Shown here one piece after another: positions 17,351-26,737 of a stretch of DNA of 64,000 bases (its first letter is position 1; every line of letters starts with the position of its first letter). The DNA is from Ferruginibacter sp. (GTDB taxonomy: Bacteria > Bacteroidota > Bacteroidia > Chitinophagales > Chitinophagaceae). Position numbers and translations under genes: made by a program. The notes under the pieces are model-generated. The model was not told where the DNA came from. It saw nothing but the letters and a program-made list of their open reading frames with translations, and ran no database searches. The stretch lies in assembly GCF_028288465.1 (NCBI RefSeq), contig NZ_JAQBNR010000053.1, forward strand, positions 1 through 64,000. Direction: 5' to 3'.

Positions 17351-18319
17351 TTGAATAAGTTAGAACGCATTATAATTACAAAAACACCAGTCGGCTATTT
17401 TTTTCAAAAGAGTAAAAAATGGCATCTGCCAGGTTTTGAAGGTGTGCCATTATATGACGTAATTGTATTTTTCTACAAACAGGTAAAAACGGTCGGACTT
17501 ACCGAAAGAGCTTCTGCGGTGGCCTACAATTTTATAATGGCCATTCCCCCTTCATTTTTATTTTTATTTACGCTGATACCAAGCTTGCCTTTTATATCCA
17601 AAAAAAGTATTAAGCTGCAGTTACATGGATTAATTACAGATGTAATTCCACTAAAAGTACACAATGAAAACCTGATAAAATTTGTAGACAGCTTTATTGA
17701 TGGTTCTAAAATTGGTCTTATCTCTTTTGGTTTTATTACAGCTTTGTATTTTGCCTCCAATGCAATGATGGGTATCATGCGCTCTTTCAATAAAAATTAT
17801 ATTGGCTTTGCAAAAAGAAAAGGTTTACATAACCGGTGGATGGCAATTAAACTGACGATGTTGTTGTTTCTGGTGGTACTTGGCAGCCTGCTCATGCTGA
17901 TAACACAAGGAGCTGTTTTAAAATGGATGGGTATACAAAGTGAAACCATCCGCAACATCATCTATTATGTAAGATGGATTTTTATTGTGGCGATGATTTT
18001 TTATTCAATGGCTTTTATTTACAAATATGCACCGGCAGTTCAAAAGCGCTGGAAACTGGTAAGCCCTGGCGCTATACTGGCCACATCACTGAGTATACTT
18101 GCTTCTGTTGGCTTTTCTTATTTTGTAAATAATTTTGGGCGGTACAATGCCCTGTACGGTTCTATCGGAACCATCATCGTTTTAATGGCACTCATCTACA
18201 TCAACTCACTCGTACTGATGATTGGTTTTGAATTGAACGTAAGTATCAAAAGCCTTAAGTCTATTGCAGAACAAAGAGAGAAGGAAGAGAAAAATAAAAA
18301 ACCCGTACCGGGCACTTGA
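17351..18319 (+). CDS. YihY/virulence factor BrkB family membrane protein
   Basis: The 322-residue integral membrane protein has about six helices and the family signature LTERASAVAYNFIMAIPPSFLF (about 50-71) plus a C-terminal NFGRYNALYGSIGTI. Function in this family is unsettled, although it is often misnamed RNase BN. The start is TTG, with no in-frame ATG upstream. The C-terminus is a short charged tail. Confidence 0.86.
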   Translation: MNKLERIIITKTPVGYFFQKSKKWHLPGFEGVPLYDVIVFFYKQVKTVGLTERASAVAYNFIMAIPPSFLFLFTLIPSLPFISKKSIKLQLHGLITDVIPLKVHNENLIKFVDSFIDGSKIGLISFGFITALYFASNAMMGIMRSFNKNYIGFAKRKGLHNRWMAIKLTMLLFLVVLGSLLMLITQGAVLKWMGIQSETIRNIIYYVRWIFIVAMIFYSMAFIYKYAPAVQKRWKLVSPGAILATSLSILASVGFSYFVNNFGRYNALYGSIGTIIVLMALIYINSLVLMIGFELNVSIKSLKSIAEQREKEEKNKKPVPGT

Positions 18320-18417
18320 TATTGCTGGTTGATAAGCCACATTATCTGCAAAAATTATCATCTTAATACAGGTTAGTAAGCTAAAAAGCAGGCCATCTTG
18401 TAACGATAAATTATCCA

Positions 18418-18449
18418 TTTGGCTAATCCCCTATTTCAGATTATTTTTG
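18418..18449 (+). promoter_or_regulatory. lpdA promoter
   Basis: A complete Bacteroidota-type promoter: TTTG (18418-18421), a 20-nt spacer, TATTTTTG (18442-18449). The 5' leader to the lpdA start is about 64 nt. Confidence 0.78.
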
Positions 18450-18517
18450 CTGCGCTAATCGTTCAGACGATTATCTGTTGTTATCAATAAATTCAATCAA
18501 TAAACAAATAATTAAGT

Positions 18518-19909
18518 ATGGCATACGATGTAATTGTGTTAGGCAGCGGCCCTGGTGGATACCCGGCAGCAATCAGGGCAAGTCAGTTGGGTAAAAAGGT
18601 TGCTATAGTTGAAAAGGAAAGCCTCGGTGGCATATGCCTTAACTGGGGTTGTATTCCAACCAAAGCATTGTTGAAAAGCGCCAACGTTTATGAGTATGCC
18701 AAACATGCCGCAACATACGGAATCAAGGTAGATAATCCGGGGCATGATTTTGATGCGGTAATTAAACGCAGCCGTGGTGTGGCCGATAAGATGAGCAAAG
18801 GTGTTCAGTTCTTAATGAAAAAGAACAAGATTGATGTAGTAATGGGCTACGGTAAACTGGTAGCGCCGACAAAATTAGAAGTAACTGCTGCGGATGGTAC
18901 CAAACAAATTTTAGAAGCTAAGAATATTGTAATTGCGACAGGTGGCAGAGCCCGTCAGTTACCCAGCATGCCGATAGATGGAAAAAAAATAATTGGTTAC
19001 AGGGAAGCAATGGTATTGCCATCACCGCAACCAAAAAGCATGATCATTTGCGGCAGCGGAGCTATCGGAAGTGAGTTCGCGTATTTCTATAACACGATGG
19101 GGACAAAAGTTACGATCGTTGAGTTTATGCCACGCATTGTGCCGGTAGAAGATGAAGATGTGAGCAAAGAACTGGAAAAACAATTTAAAAAGCAGGGCAT
19201 TGAAATAATGACCAACAGCGAGGTATTGAGTGTGGATACCAGCGGGGAAGGAATTAAAGCAAAGGTAAAAACGCCCAACGGCGAAGTTGAATTAAGCGCT
19301 GATGTTTTATTAAGTGCTGTAGGTGTTATCGCCAACCTTGAAAACATTGGTTTGGAAGAACTGGGTATCAAAACTGAAAAAGGAAAGATTGTACGGGATG
19401 TAAACGGTCTTACCAATATTCCCGGCGTGTATGCTATTGGTGATTGTACACCAGGCCAGGCATTGGCACACGTTGCAACCAAAGAAGGCATCAGTGTAGC
19501 AGAGCATATTGCAGGTCATCATCCAGAACCAATGGATTACAACAATATTCCTGGTTGTACTTATTGCTCTCCTGAAATAGCTTCAGTTGGCTACACAGAA
19601 AAAGCAGCAAAGGATGCCGGCTTCGAAATTAAGGTAGGTAAGTTTCCATTTATGGCAAGTGGCAAAGCAAGTGCTGCCGGTGCTACAGAGGGCTTTGTAA
19701 AAGTTATTTACGACGCAAAATACGGTGAATTTTTAGGTTGCCATATGATAGGAATGAATGTTACCGAAATGATCGCCGAAGTGGTAGTGGCACGGAAACT
19801 GGAAACAACCGGCCATGAAATATTGAATGCTGTTCATCCCCATCCAACTATGAGCGAAGCGTTGAAAGAAGCCACAGCAATGGCTTATGGAGAAGCGACT
19901 GATATTTAA
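18518..19909 (+). CDS. lpdA: Dihydrolipoyl dehydrogenase (E3)
   Basis: This 463-residue FAD/NAD flavoprotein reoxidises dihydrolipoamide in 2-oxoacid dehydrogenase complexes. It has the FAD site GSGPGGYPAA, the redox disulfide Cys40/Cys45 (GGICLNWGC), the NAD site CGSGAIGSEFAYFY, and the C-terminal His-Glu pair region HPHPTMSEALKEA. The length is normal. The E2 gene at 26.7 kb may encode a partner, but they are not in one operon. Confidence 0.96.
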   Translation: MAYDVIVLGSGPGGYPAAIRASQLGKKVAIVEKESLGGICLNWGCIPTKALLKSANVYEYAKHAATYGIKVDNPGHDFDAVIKRSRGVADKMSKGVQFLMKKNKIDVVMGYGKLVAPTKLEVTAADGTKQILEAKNIVIATGGRARQLPSMPIDGKKIIGYREAMVLPSPQPKSMIICGSGAIGSEFAYFYNTMGTKVTIVEFMPRIVPVEDEDVSKELEKQFKKQGIEIMTNSEVLSVDTSGEGIKAKVKTPNGEVELSADVLLSAVGVIANLENIGLEELGIKTEKGKIVRDVNGLTNIPGVYAIGDCTPGQALAHVATKEGISVAEHIAGHHPEPMDYNNIPGCTYCSPEIASVGYTEKAAKDAGFEIKVGKFPFMASGKASAAGATEGFVKVIYDAKYGEFLGCHMIGMNVTEMIAEVVVARKLETTGHEILNAVHPHPTMSEALKEATAMAYGEATDI

Positions 19910-19940
19910 TAAACCGACCGTTTAATAAAATATAGAATAA

Positions 19941-19974
19941 AAAAAAGACTGTGAATTTTCACGGTCTTTTTTTA
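19941..19974 (+). terminator. Intrinsic terminator after lpdA
   Basis: Imperfect stem GACTGTGA/TCACGGTC with A and T flanks (19941-19955 with 19958-19972). The A-run/T-run symmetry would also work on the minus strand. Confidence 0.85.
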
Positions 19975-20076
19975 TGGATCAAATAATTAATATAAATCAT
20001 TACTGCTTTTATAGTAAGGTGACTACATCGCCTTAGTATTATTTTTCTTTCTTTTGTTTATCCCAATTTAATATTC

Positions 20077-23000
20077 ATGAAAAATTTATTGTTTACCATT
20101 TCACTCTGCTGTCTCTCGACGGCTTTCAATTTATTCGCCCAAACACCTGGTATAATCGTACGACCCGCAGGCAGCAATGGCCCTGCGGTTTTAGATCCCA
20201 ATGCCGACGCCTATACATCGAAAACAACTGCAGGTTTTGGCACGGATGATATCTTAAACAGCGAAATCCCTTATAAAATAGTTCCACCGGTAATAGCTGA
20301 ACCAACCGGTGATCTTTTAAGGGGACCGGATGGAAAATACAGCGATATTGTAAAAACAGTCGACGGCAGCGGGTTCTACCTTTTCAATGATGGAACCAAT
20401 CTGCTGTGCAGAATCAGGATGGGAGGCATAGTGAGTGGCTCCAAAGGCTATAGCCTTTTGCTTGATACAGACAATAAATTTGGAAATACCGGGGCTACAG
20501 CAGATCCTAATTATGTGCCCGCAACTACCGGTGTAAATGGCAATCCCGGATTTGAACTGGAGATTGTGTTTGAATCTAATTTCAGAATAGCAGTTTACAA
20601 TGTAGACGGAACAAGCACTCCAGTACTGGTCACCTCCTATCCCATCAATACCAACTCGCAGATTTCTGTTGCAGCCAGCACTGACGGTGGAGATGCCGAC
20701 TATTTTTATGATTTCTATGTACCATTTTCCGTGCTGGGTATTTCAGCATCAACTCCCATCAGGGTTTCAGCAACAACAGTGATGTCGCCACAAGCTGCCA
20801 TCGGCGGTCCAAAGTCAGATATTTATGGCATTGCAGGAAACGATTACATGACGCAGTGGACCACGGCCATTTCCTCTCAACCCTCCTTTACATTCAATAG
20901 TTTAAGCAGCGGCGGATCTGGTTTGGGTGCGATTTGTACAGATGCACCTGTTTTAAACGGACCAATTACACCGTCAGCAACTACAGTAACAGGTACCTGG
21001 ACCAAAGCAACATCATCCCCTCTTTCTGCGGCAACGATTACTTTATACAAAGGTGTTTCTGCAATTGGTACCACTACGGTTTCTTCCGGAGCTACCTGGT
21101 CCATCAATGTTTCTGGCCTTGCCAACGCAGATGTAATCACTGCCAAAGCCCAGGCATCCGGCGAATCAATGTGTCTTTCAAGTAATGCTGTTACGGTTAG
21201 TACGTGCAACTCATCCAACATACCTGCTACTCCATTACTCAGTTGTACAAGCGGCAGTAAAGGGGTTGGTGGTACCAACTTTGCAACTGGATGGACAATA
21301 CATGTTGATAATATCACGAGAAGTACCGCTGAAAACAGTGTTGCCAATACAGGCGGATTTTTCGGCGCAAATACCGGCACCAGTCCAAACATTACCTGGC
21401 AATATTCAGGCGGTTGCAGTTCAGGTTCTCCCTTAACTTCAGGTTCTTACAAAATATATTATACAGATAATACCACGGGATGTAACTCTCAGCCAGCCTA
21501 TTTTTGTGCGGCTGGTAATGGAGGAAATGCGCTAGGCGGCTCACTGGCTGTACCAACCATTACATCTCCGTCTGATGGCGTGTACACGCCTGCTACAACT
21601 TCTATCACAGGTTCAATAACAACTGGTGCAACCCTTACCTTATACATCAATGGTATTGTTGCAAAAACTACCACAGCAGCTGCCGGAACATTTACTTTTT
21701 CTGGTCTTACATTTTTAACCGGTCAGCAGTTTTATATCGTGTCTGAATTAAATTCAGGAACTATAGGTACCAGTTATTGCGCCAGTCAAACAGCCCCTGC
21801 AACAATTACCTGTTTTACAAGTGCGCCTGTGATAACTACCAGCAGCAGCAACCAGCTTATTACGGGCGTTGCCATTACCGGTACTGCTGCGGAACCCACC
21901 GGCACAATAATAAAAGTATATACATCAGCCAATACACTTGTTGCTACCACAACTGTTCAGTCAAACGGCACATGGTCAACCACTAACGCTGGCACCACTC
22001 CTGCTGCTTACACAGCTGTCGCTGCCACAAGCTATTATGCAAATGCCCAAAATGGCACCTGCGGACTGAGTAATAATTCAGCAACAATAGCAACTGTTAG
22101 CGCTACCAGTTCCGCACGTTGCGGAACTATCACAGGCCCGGTAACAGAATCCGCAACTTCAGTTTCCGGTACGTTGAGCGGCACAACCTTAGCCGGAACA
22201 GTGGTTACTTTATATGCCGATGGAAACTCAGTAGGAACTTATACCACAGCCAATAATGCATGGGGGCCAATTACGGTAAATACTACAATAAACAACAACG
22301 TATATGCGGGAGCTGCCTTAACGATCGGTATTGCCGAGCCTTCTAAAAATGAGGTCATTTGCGTTACCCAGTTAACCGTAACCTGCACCACCCCTACGGC
22401 CCCCGCAGCAAGCCCTGCAAGCACTACCATCGCTGTGGGACAAACGGTTACTTATACTATTGCTTCATCTCAATCGGGGATATTATACTCACTCAGGGAT
22501 AATGCAGATGCGATTGACATAGGAGAATCTAAATTTGGAACAGGTGGAACAATAACACTTGTATCAAATCCTTTTAACACCGCGGGCACCATTCCTGTAA
22601 ATGCAAAAGCTACTTCGTTCTCTGGTGCCAATTGTTTAAGTCTGTCTGCTGCGTCAGTTATTGTAACTACACCGTTACCAGTTAGCCTTGTTAATTTTCA
22701 GGGCAGGTATAACAACCAATCGGCGATTCTTTCATGGATTACGGCATCTGAAATAAATCTGAAAAACTTTGAATTGCAAAAAAGCTATACCGGCGACAAG
22801 TTTAGTGCCATAGCCACTATAGCATCCTCCGGCAACACTCAGCTTACTCATAATTATGGCTTTACCGATGCTTCCATTCATTCAAATGTTGTTTACTACC
22901 GGCTTAAAATGGTGGATAATGACAATGTTACTGCCAGGTACAGTAAAGTGATCGTATTGCATGCAGACAAAGGAATTATGGTGAACAATATCAGCCCAAA

Positions 23001-23232
23001 TCCCTTTGCCTCAACAATAAAAATAAATGTCAATGCAGCTAAAGAGGCAAAGCTTGATATTTCAGTAAATGATTTATCCGGCAGAAGAATTAAGACGATC
23101 CATTACATAGCAAAAGAAGGTATCAACAACATTACTATGTCTGGCCTTTCCGGCCTTGCCAAAGGCGCCTATATTGTTGAACTCAATTCAGCAAATGAAA
23201 ATATCAGCAGGCAAATGCTGATTAAGCAATAG
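20077..23232 (+). CDS. Large secreted protein with Ig-like repeats and T9SS type A sorting domain
   Basis: The 1051-residue protein has a signal peptide (1-22, cleavage after LFA). Residues ~30-285 form a unique N-terminal domain. Several Thr/Ser-rich Ig-like units (~300-860) carry recurring 'T(S/T)VTGT ... ATITLYKG' patterns and scattered Cys. A beta-sandwich segment begins LPVSLVNFQGRYN (~870-970). The last ~80 residues are a Por/T9SS C-terminal signal (ISPNPF ... YIVEL ... QMLIKQ). It is therefore exported by type IX secretion and probably surface-attached. The biological role is unknown; adhesion or structure is plausible. Confidence 0.88.
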   Translation: MKNLLFTISLCCLSTAFNLFAQTPGIIVRPAGSNGPAVLDPNADAYTSKTTAGFGTDDILNSEIPYKIVPPVIAEPTGDLLRGPDGKYSDIVKTVDGSGFYLFNDGTNLLCRIRMGGIVSGSKGYSLLLDTDNKFGNTGATADPNYVPATTGVNGNPGFELEIVFESNFRIAVYNVDGTSTPVLVTSYPINTNSQISVAASTDGGDADYFYDFYVPFSVLGISASTPIRVSATTVMSPQAAIGGPKSDIYGIAGNDYMTQWTTAISSQPSFTFNSLSSGGSGLGAICTDAPVLNGPITPSATTVTGTWTKATSSPLSAATITLYKGVSAIGTTTVSSGATWSINVSGLANADVITAKAQASGESMCLSSNAVTVSTCNSSNIPATPLLSCTSGSKGVGGTNFATGWTIHVDNITRSTAENSVANTGGFFGANTGTSPNITWQYSGGCSSGSPLTSGSYKIYYTDNTTGCNSQPAYFCAAGNGGNALGGSLAVPTITSPSDGVYTPATTSITGSITTGATLTLYINGIVAKTTTAAAGTFTFSGLTFLTGQQFYIVSELNSGTIGTSYCASQTAPATITCFTSAPVITTSSSNQLITGVAITGTAAEPTGTIIKVYTSANTLVATTTVQSNGTWSTTNAGTTPAAYTAVAATSYYANAQNGTCGLSNNSATIATVSATSSARCGTITGPVTESATSVSGTLSGTTLAGTVVTLYADGNSVGTYTTANNAWGPITVNTTINNNVYAGAALTIGIAEPSKNEVICVTQLTVTCTTPTAPAASPASTTIAVGQTVTYTIASSQSGILYSLRDNADAIDIGESKFGTGGTITLVSNPFNTAGTIPVNAKATSFSGANCLSLSAASVIVTTPLPVSLVNFQGRYNNQSAILSWITASEINLKNFELQKSYTGDKFSAIATIASSGNTQLTHNYGFTDASIHSNVVYYRLKMVDNDNVTARYSKVIVLHADKGIMVNNISPNPFASTIKINVNAAKEAKLDISVNDLSGRRIKTIHYIAKEGINNITMSGLSGLAKGAYIVELNSANENISRQMLIKQ

Positions 23233-23256
23233 CCAGGAATGATTGATCCGGCTTTA

Positions 23257-23305
23257 TACAAATAGCGGCTACCCAAAGTTTCGGAAAGCCGCTATTTGTA
23301 TGTTT
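23257..23305. terminator. Bidirectional hairpin between convergent genes
   Basis: A perfect 14-bp stem (23257-23270 with 23287-23300) and a 16-nt loop lie between the T9SS cargo gene and the DUF6526 gene. A short T-rich stretch follows on the plus strand. Confidence 0.8.
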
Positions 23306-23318
23306 TACCCTATTTGAA

Positions 23319-23747
23319 TTAAGCCCGGCGGTAATCTCCCTTCCAATTTTGTATCGCCATTTTAATTGCTTTTGCAGACAGGTTTTCGTCTACCGCTCTT
23401 TTTGATAAGGCTACATATTCATCATCGCCTGCAAAACGCAGTGCAATTATTTGCGGAACAGTGAGACGGTTGTCTTGCGGTTGCCCGGTAGCAATGTAAT
23501 GCCTGAAATTTTCTTCTGCCCTGATGGCCCTGTCCTGTACTTTCAGTGCAGAGAGCCTGGTAATAAAAGCGAGTAAGAGCGTCGCGAAAGACAGTGCTAC
23601 CAGTAATGAAGCTGAATAAAAATTGCCAGGAACAGAATGTACCAGGTTTACAATTGAACCGATAAAAACAAATAACAAGAGAGGAACTGTAACAAAGTGA
23701 AAAGCAGGAACCAGCTGAGTATGGTTTTTGTAATTTTGTGTGGACAT
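23319..23747 (-). CDS. DUF6526 family membrane protein
   Basis: The 142-residue protein starts with the family-like TQNYKNHTQLVPAFHFVTVP. It has two transmembrane helices (about 15-38 and 45-68), followed by a soluble helical domain (LPQIIALRFAGDDEYVALSKR-type segment). It is a Bacteroidota family without a known role. It converges with the T9SS cargo gene. Confidence 0.72.
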   Translation of the reverse strand: MSTQNYKNHTQLVPAFHFVTVPLLLFVFIGSIVNLVHSVPGNFYSASLLVALSFATLLLAFITRLSALKVQDRAIRAEENFRHYIATGQPQDNRLTVPQIIALRFAGDDEYVALSKRAVDENLSAKAIKMAIQNWKGDYRRA

Positions 23748-23838
23748 GTAAATTAGTTTAGCAACGAAATACCGGTTTTCATTCCATTAAAAAAAATAAA
23801 CCTTTTCCTTAACCTGTATTAGCTCTATTTCGCTGCTA

Positions 23839-25257
23839 TCATTTCATCATATCCAGTAGCTTCCAAATTTTTTCTCTTACTGTTCCTGGATTACCATCAA
23901 AATTATTTACTATAAAAGCAAAAGTGTATTCTCTGCCATTGCTACTTTTTATATAGCCGGTATAACTTCTCACGCCACTGATGTAACCATCTTTCATTCT
24001 AATTCCATTTGCCTCCGGCAATGCATTATAAAAGGATGTGAACCATTTTTGCTGTCTTGCAAACTGCATTACAGTTACCAAAGCTTGTGTGGTAACGCGG
24101 CTGGCTGGCGAAAGACCGCTGCCATCCAGGATGTTGATGGCGGAAGTTTCAATACCTTTTTTGCTCCAGAAATCCTTGATTATTTTAATGCCGTCTTCGG
24201 TTGAAACGTTTTCGCTTTTGGATACGGCAATTGTTTTTACAAGGACCTCTCCAAACAGGTTTACACTTTTTTTCAGAAACCAGTGGTTGATAGAATCCAG
24301 TGGCGGTGACAGGATTGAGTCCATTGGCAAGCCTGTTGAAATATCCAATGGCCGGTTAGCGATTAACCTTTCAGAATAAGTTTCGTTATTACCACCAACT
24401 GCTATCCCGCCAGCTCTTAGCCCATCAGCCAACACCTTCAGAAAAACTGCCGGCGGATTGGGTAACGAACCGGAAATAGTGAAGCCATTTGCAGACGGCG
24501 GCACTGTTCCCTTCGCAATAATATTTTTTGCAAAAGGTGCCGAAAAAAGGTACCCGTTATCACCACTACCCCTGGCTCCTGTTGTAATAAAATTGCTGAA
24601 TTGATACATTGTCAAAACGCATGGCGGCACTGTAGCAATAATATTGGTGGAATCGCTTTCCTTTGCACCCGTTTTAAAACTAACATCAAACTGATTTTCA
24701 CGCCAGTTCAATCCCCATGCACCCGCCCCGTAATAATTGCCGATATCTTCCCAAACCCAGCCACGGGGCACAGCGTCTGTTGCAAATAAATGATCATCTG
24801 CCACCAGGCTGCCGGCAATGCTTTGTATATTGTTTTTTTGCAGTACGGCTGTTATTTTTTTAATCACGCCATCTTCCGATGTGCCCGTCCAGCGTGAACT
24901 TCCCAGCGTAGGATCTCCGCCGCCGGCAATATACAAATCACCCTGTAATGCGCCGTCCGTTATCGGTTTATTGCGGGTCAGGTATGTCTTGTACCTGTAA
25001 TCATGTCCCAATAATTCAAATGCCGTTACGCTGGTGATTACCTTCTGGCAACTGGCCGGGGCAAGTCCAATTTGTGCATTGTTATCAAAAATCAATTTCC
25101 CTGTCTTGGCGTCCACTACGTACATAGCTATAACTGCATGTTTAAATTGTTCATCGCCCTGCAAATTTTTTATACCGGCTGCCAGTTGAATTGATATATT
25201 TTGCGCAGGCAAAACAAACGGCAGCAGGCAGTAAATAAATAACCAACCTTTTTTCAT
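23839..25257 (-). CDS. dacB: D-alanyl-D-alanine carboxypeptidase / PBP4 (peptidase S13)
   Basis: The start at 25255-25257 (MKKGWLFIYCLL) gives 472 residues with a signal peptide. The open frame extends 309 bp further upstream, but that part lies antisense to cinA and is spurious. Active-site SxxK is Ser69-Cys-Gln-Lys72, the SxN motif is SVN (KKSVNLFGE), and the third motif reads KDGYISGV where KTG is usual. It trims peptidoglycan side chains in the periplasm. It diverges from cinA with a 43-bp spacer containing a 7-bp inverted repeat (25274-25280 with 25288-25294). Confidence 0.9.
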   Translation of the reverse strand: MKKGWLFIYCLLPFVLPAQNISIQLAAGIKNLQGDEQFKHAVIAMYVVDAKTGKLIFDNNAQIGLAPASCQKVITSVTAFELLGHDYRYKTYLTRNKPITDGALQGDLYIAGGGDPTLGSSRWTGTSEDGVIKKITAVLQKNNIQSIAGSLVADDHLFATDAVPRGWVWEDIGNYYGAGAWGLNWRENQFDVSFKTGAKESDSTNIIATVPPCVLTMYQFSNFITTGARGSGDNGYLFSAPFAKNIIAKGTVPPSANGFTISGSLPNPPAVFLKVLADGLRAGGIAVGGNNETYSERLIANRPLDISTGLPMDSILSPPLDSINHWFLKKSVNLFGEVLVKTIAVSKSENVSTEDGIKIIKDFWSKKGIETSAINILDGSGLSPASRVTTQALVTVMQFARQQKWFTSFYNALPEANGIRMKDGYISGVRSYTGYIKSSNGREYTFAFIVNNFDGNPGTVREKIWKLLDMMK

Positions 25258-25300
25258 ACATGAATTATCTTGCGGTAAAATTAACCCTTTTACCAGGAGT

Positions 25301-26557
25301 ATGACACAGGCAAGCATCATAACAATAGGTGACGAATTATTGATTGGACAGGTAATTGACACCAACAGCGCATGGATGGCGCAAAAATTAAATCTTGCAG
25401 GTATTAAAGTGCTGCGGCGTGTAGCCGTGGGTGATACCTGGGATGAAATATGGAAAGCGCTGGATGAAGAAAGTAAACATGCAGACATCATTCTTATTAC
25501 CGGGGGCCTTGGCCCAACGGCTGATGATATTACGAAGCCTTTGCTCACCAAATATTTCAACGGCAAGCTGGTTACCGATGAAGGAGCTTTGCAGAATGTA
25601 AAAGATATTTTTCAGCGGGTGCTTAGCCGCCCCATGATTGAAAGCAATTTAAAGCAGGCAGAAGTACCCGACACCTGCACGATAATACAAAATAAAAGGG
25701 GAACAGCCCCGGGTATGTGGTTTGAAAAAGAAGGAAAAGTATATGTGAGCATGCCGGGCGTACCCAACGAAATGAAGGGTATGATGGAAGATGATGTGAT
25801 TCCAAAACTAAGCACACATTTTATTTTCCCGCACATAACGCACCGCACTTTACTAACGGCTGGTATTGGCGAATCTTTTTTATCGGAACATATCAGCAAT
25901 TTTGAAAGCAGTTTACCGGAACATATCAAACTGGCTTACCTGCCCAACTATGGCATGGTACGGCTTAGGCTTACCTCCGTCGGGTTCGATCATATAGCCA
26001 TCGAAAAAGAAATACAGGATTATTTTGAGGCACTTCAGCAGCAGGTAAAAGAATGGCTGGTTACCAACCTGGACGAGCCCATGGAAAAAGTGACCGGCAA
26101 ATTACTGGCAGCAAAAAGCAAAACCATGTGTACCGCTGAAAGCTGCACAGGTGGTTATATTGCGCATTTAATCACTTCCATTCCGGGCTCCTCCGCGTTC
26201 TATGATGGCAGTGTCGTGAGCTACTCCTACAAAGCCAAAGAAGATCTGCTCAATGTGTCCAAAGAAACATTGGCAACAAAAGGAGCGGTAAGCGAAGAAG
26301 TTGTAATTGAAATGGCAAAAGGTGCTTTAAGTACCATACAATCTGATTATGTGATTGCGGTATCCGGCATCATGGGGCCTGACGGCGGTTTACCCGATAA
26401 GCCCGTAGGCACGGTATGGATTGCAGTAGGCAACAAAAATACCATAGAAGCGCATAAATTATATTTTCGGTTCGACAGGGAGCGAAATACCCAGTTAACA
26501 GCCACCAATGCACTCAATTTGCTGAGAAAATTTATACTTGCCGATACAGCACTTTAG
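25301..26557 (+). CDS. cinA: CinA-like protein / nicotinamide-nucleotide amidase
   Basis: The 418-residue protein has the N-terminal MoaB/MogA-like domain (TIGDELLIGQVIDTNS, then ITGGLGPTADD) and the C-terminal PncC deamidase domain (CTAESCTGGYIAHLIT and SGIMGPDGG). PncC recycles NMN to nicotinate mononucleotide, and the N-terminal part can act on ADP-ribose. The length is that of full two-domain CinA. The ATG follows AGGAG, but the spacing is too short for a useful Shine-Dalgarno. Confidence 0.94.
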   Translation: MTQASIITIGDELLIGQVIDTNSAWMAQKLNLAGIKVLRRVAVGDTWDEIWKALDEESKHADIILITGGLGPTADDITKPLLTKYFNGKLVTDEGALQNVKDIFQRVLSRPMIESNLKQAEVPDTCTIIQNKRGTAPGMWFEKEGKVYVSMPGVPNEMKGMMEDDVIPKLSTHFIFPHITHRTLLTAGIGESFLSEHISNFESSLPEHIKLAYLPNYGMVRLRLTSVGFDHIAIEKEIQDYFEALQQQVKEWLVTNLDEPMEKVTGKLLAAKSKTMCTAESCTGGYIAHLITSIPGSSAFYDGSVVSYSYKAKEDLLNVSKETLATKGAVSEEVVIEMAKGALSTIQSDYVIAVSGIMGPDGGLPDKPVGTVWIAVGNKNTIEAHKLYFRFDRERNTQLTATNALNLLRKFILADTAL

Positions 26558-26583
26558 CCAGCAGTGCATTACACAGAAATAAT

Positions 26584-26591
26584 TATCTTTG
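26584..26591 (+). promoter_or_regulatory. Candidate -7 box for the E2 gene
   Basis: TATCTTTG fits TAnnTTTG, 27 bp after the cinA stop and about 147 nt before the chosen E2 start. No good -33 TTTG is present. Confidence 0.45.
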
Positions 26592-26737
26592 ACGCTTAAA
26601 ACAGTGATTGCTGTATTGCAGGATGTTGGTTACAGTTTTTGTCCGGGCATTTGCTTTTCAATTGATCATCGTTGCATCGCCCTCTTGTACCATATACCGG
26701 TTGGCATCATTCAGTTCAAATCTTTAATATAAATAGC

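Noticed and set aside
25258-25566. N-terminal extension of dacB
   Set aside because: It is antisense to cinA and has no signal-peptide character. The Met at 25257 gives a proper signal peptide.
26672-26737. Upstream start of the E2 gene
   Set aside because: The lipoyl domain begins at the Met at 26738; the extra residues have no family match.
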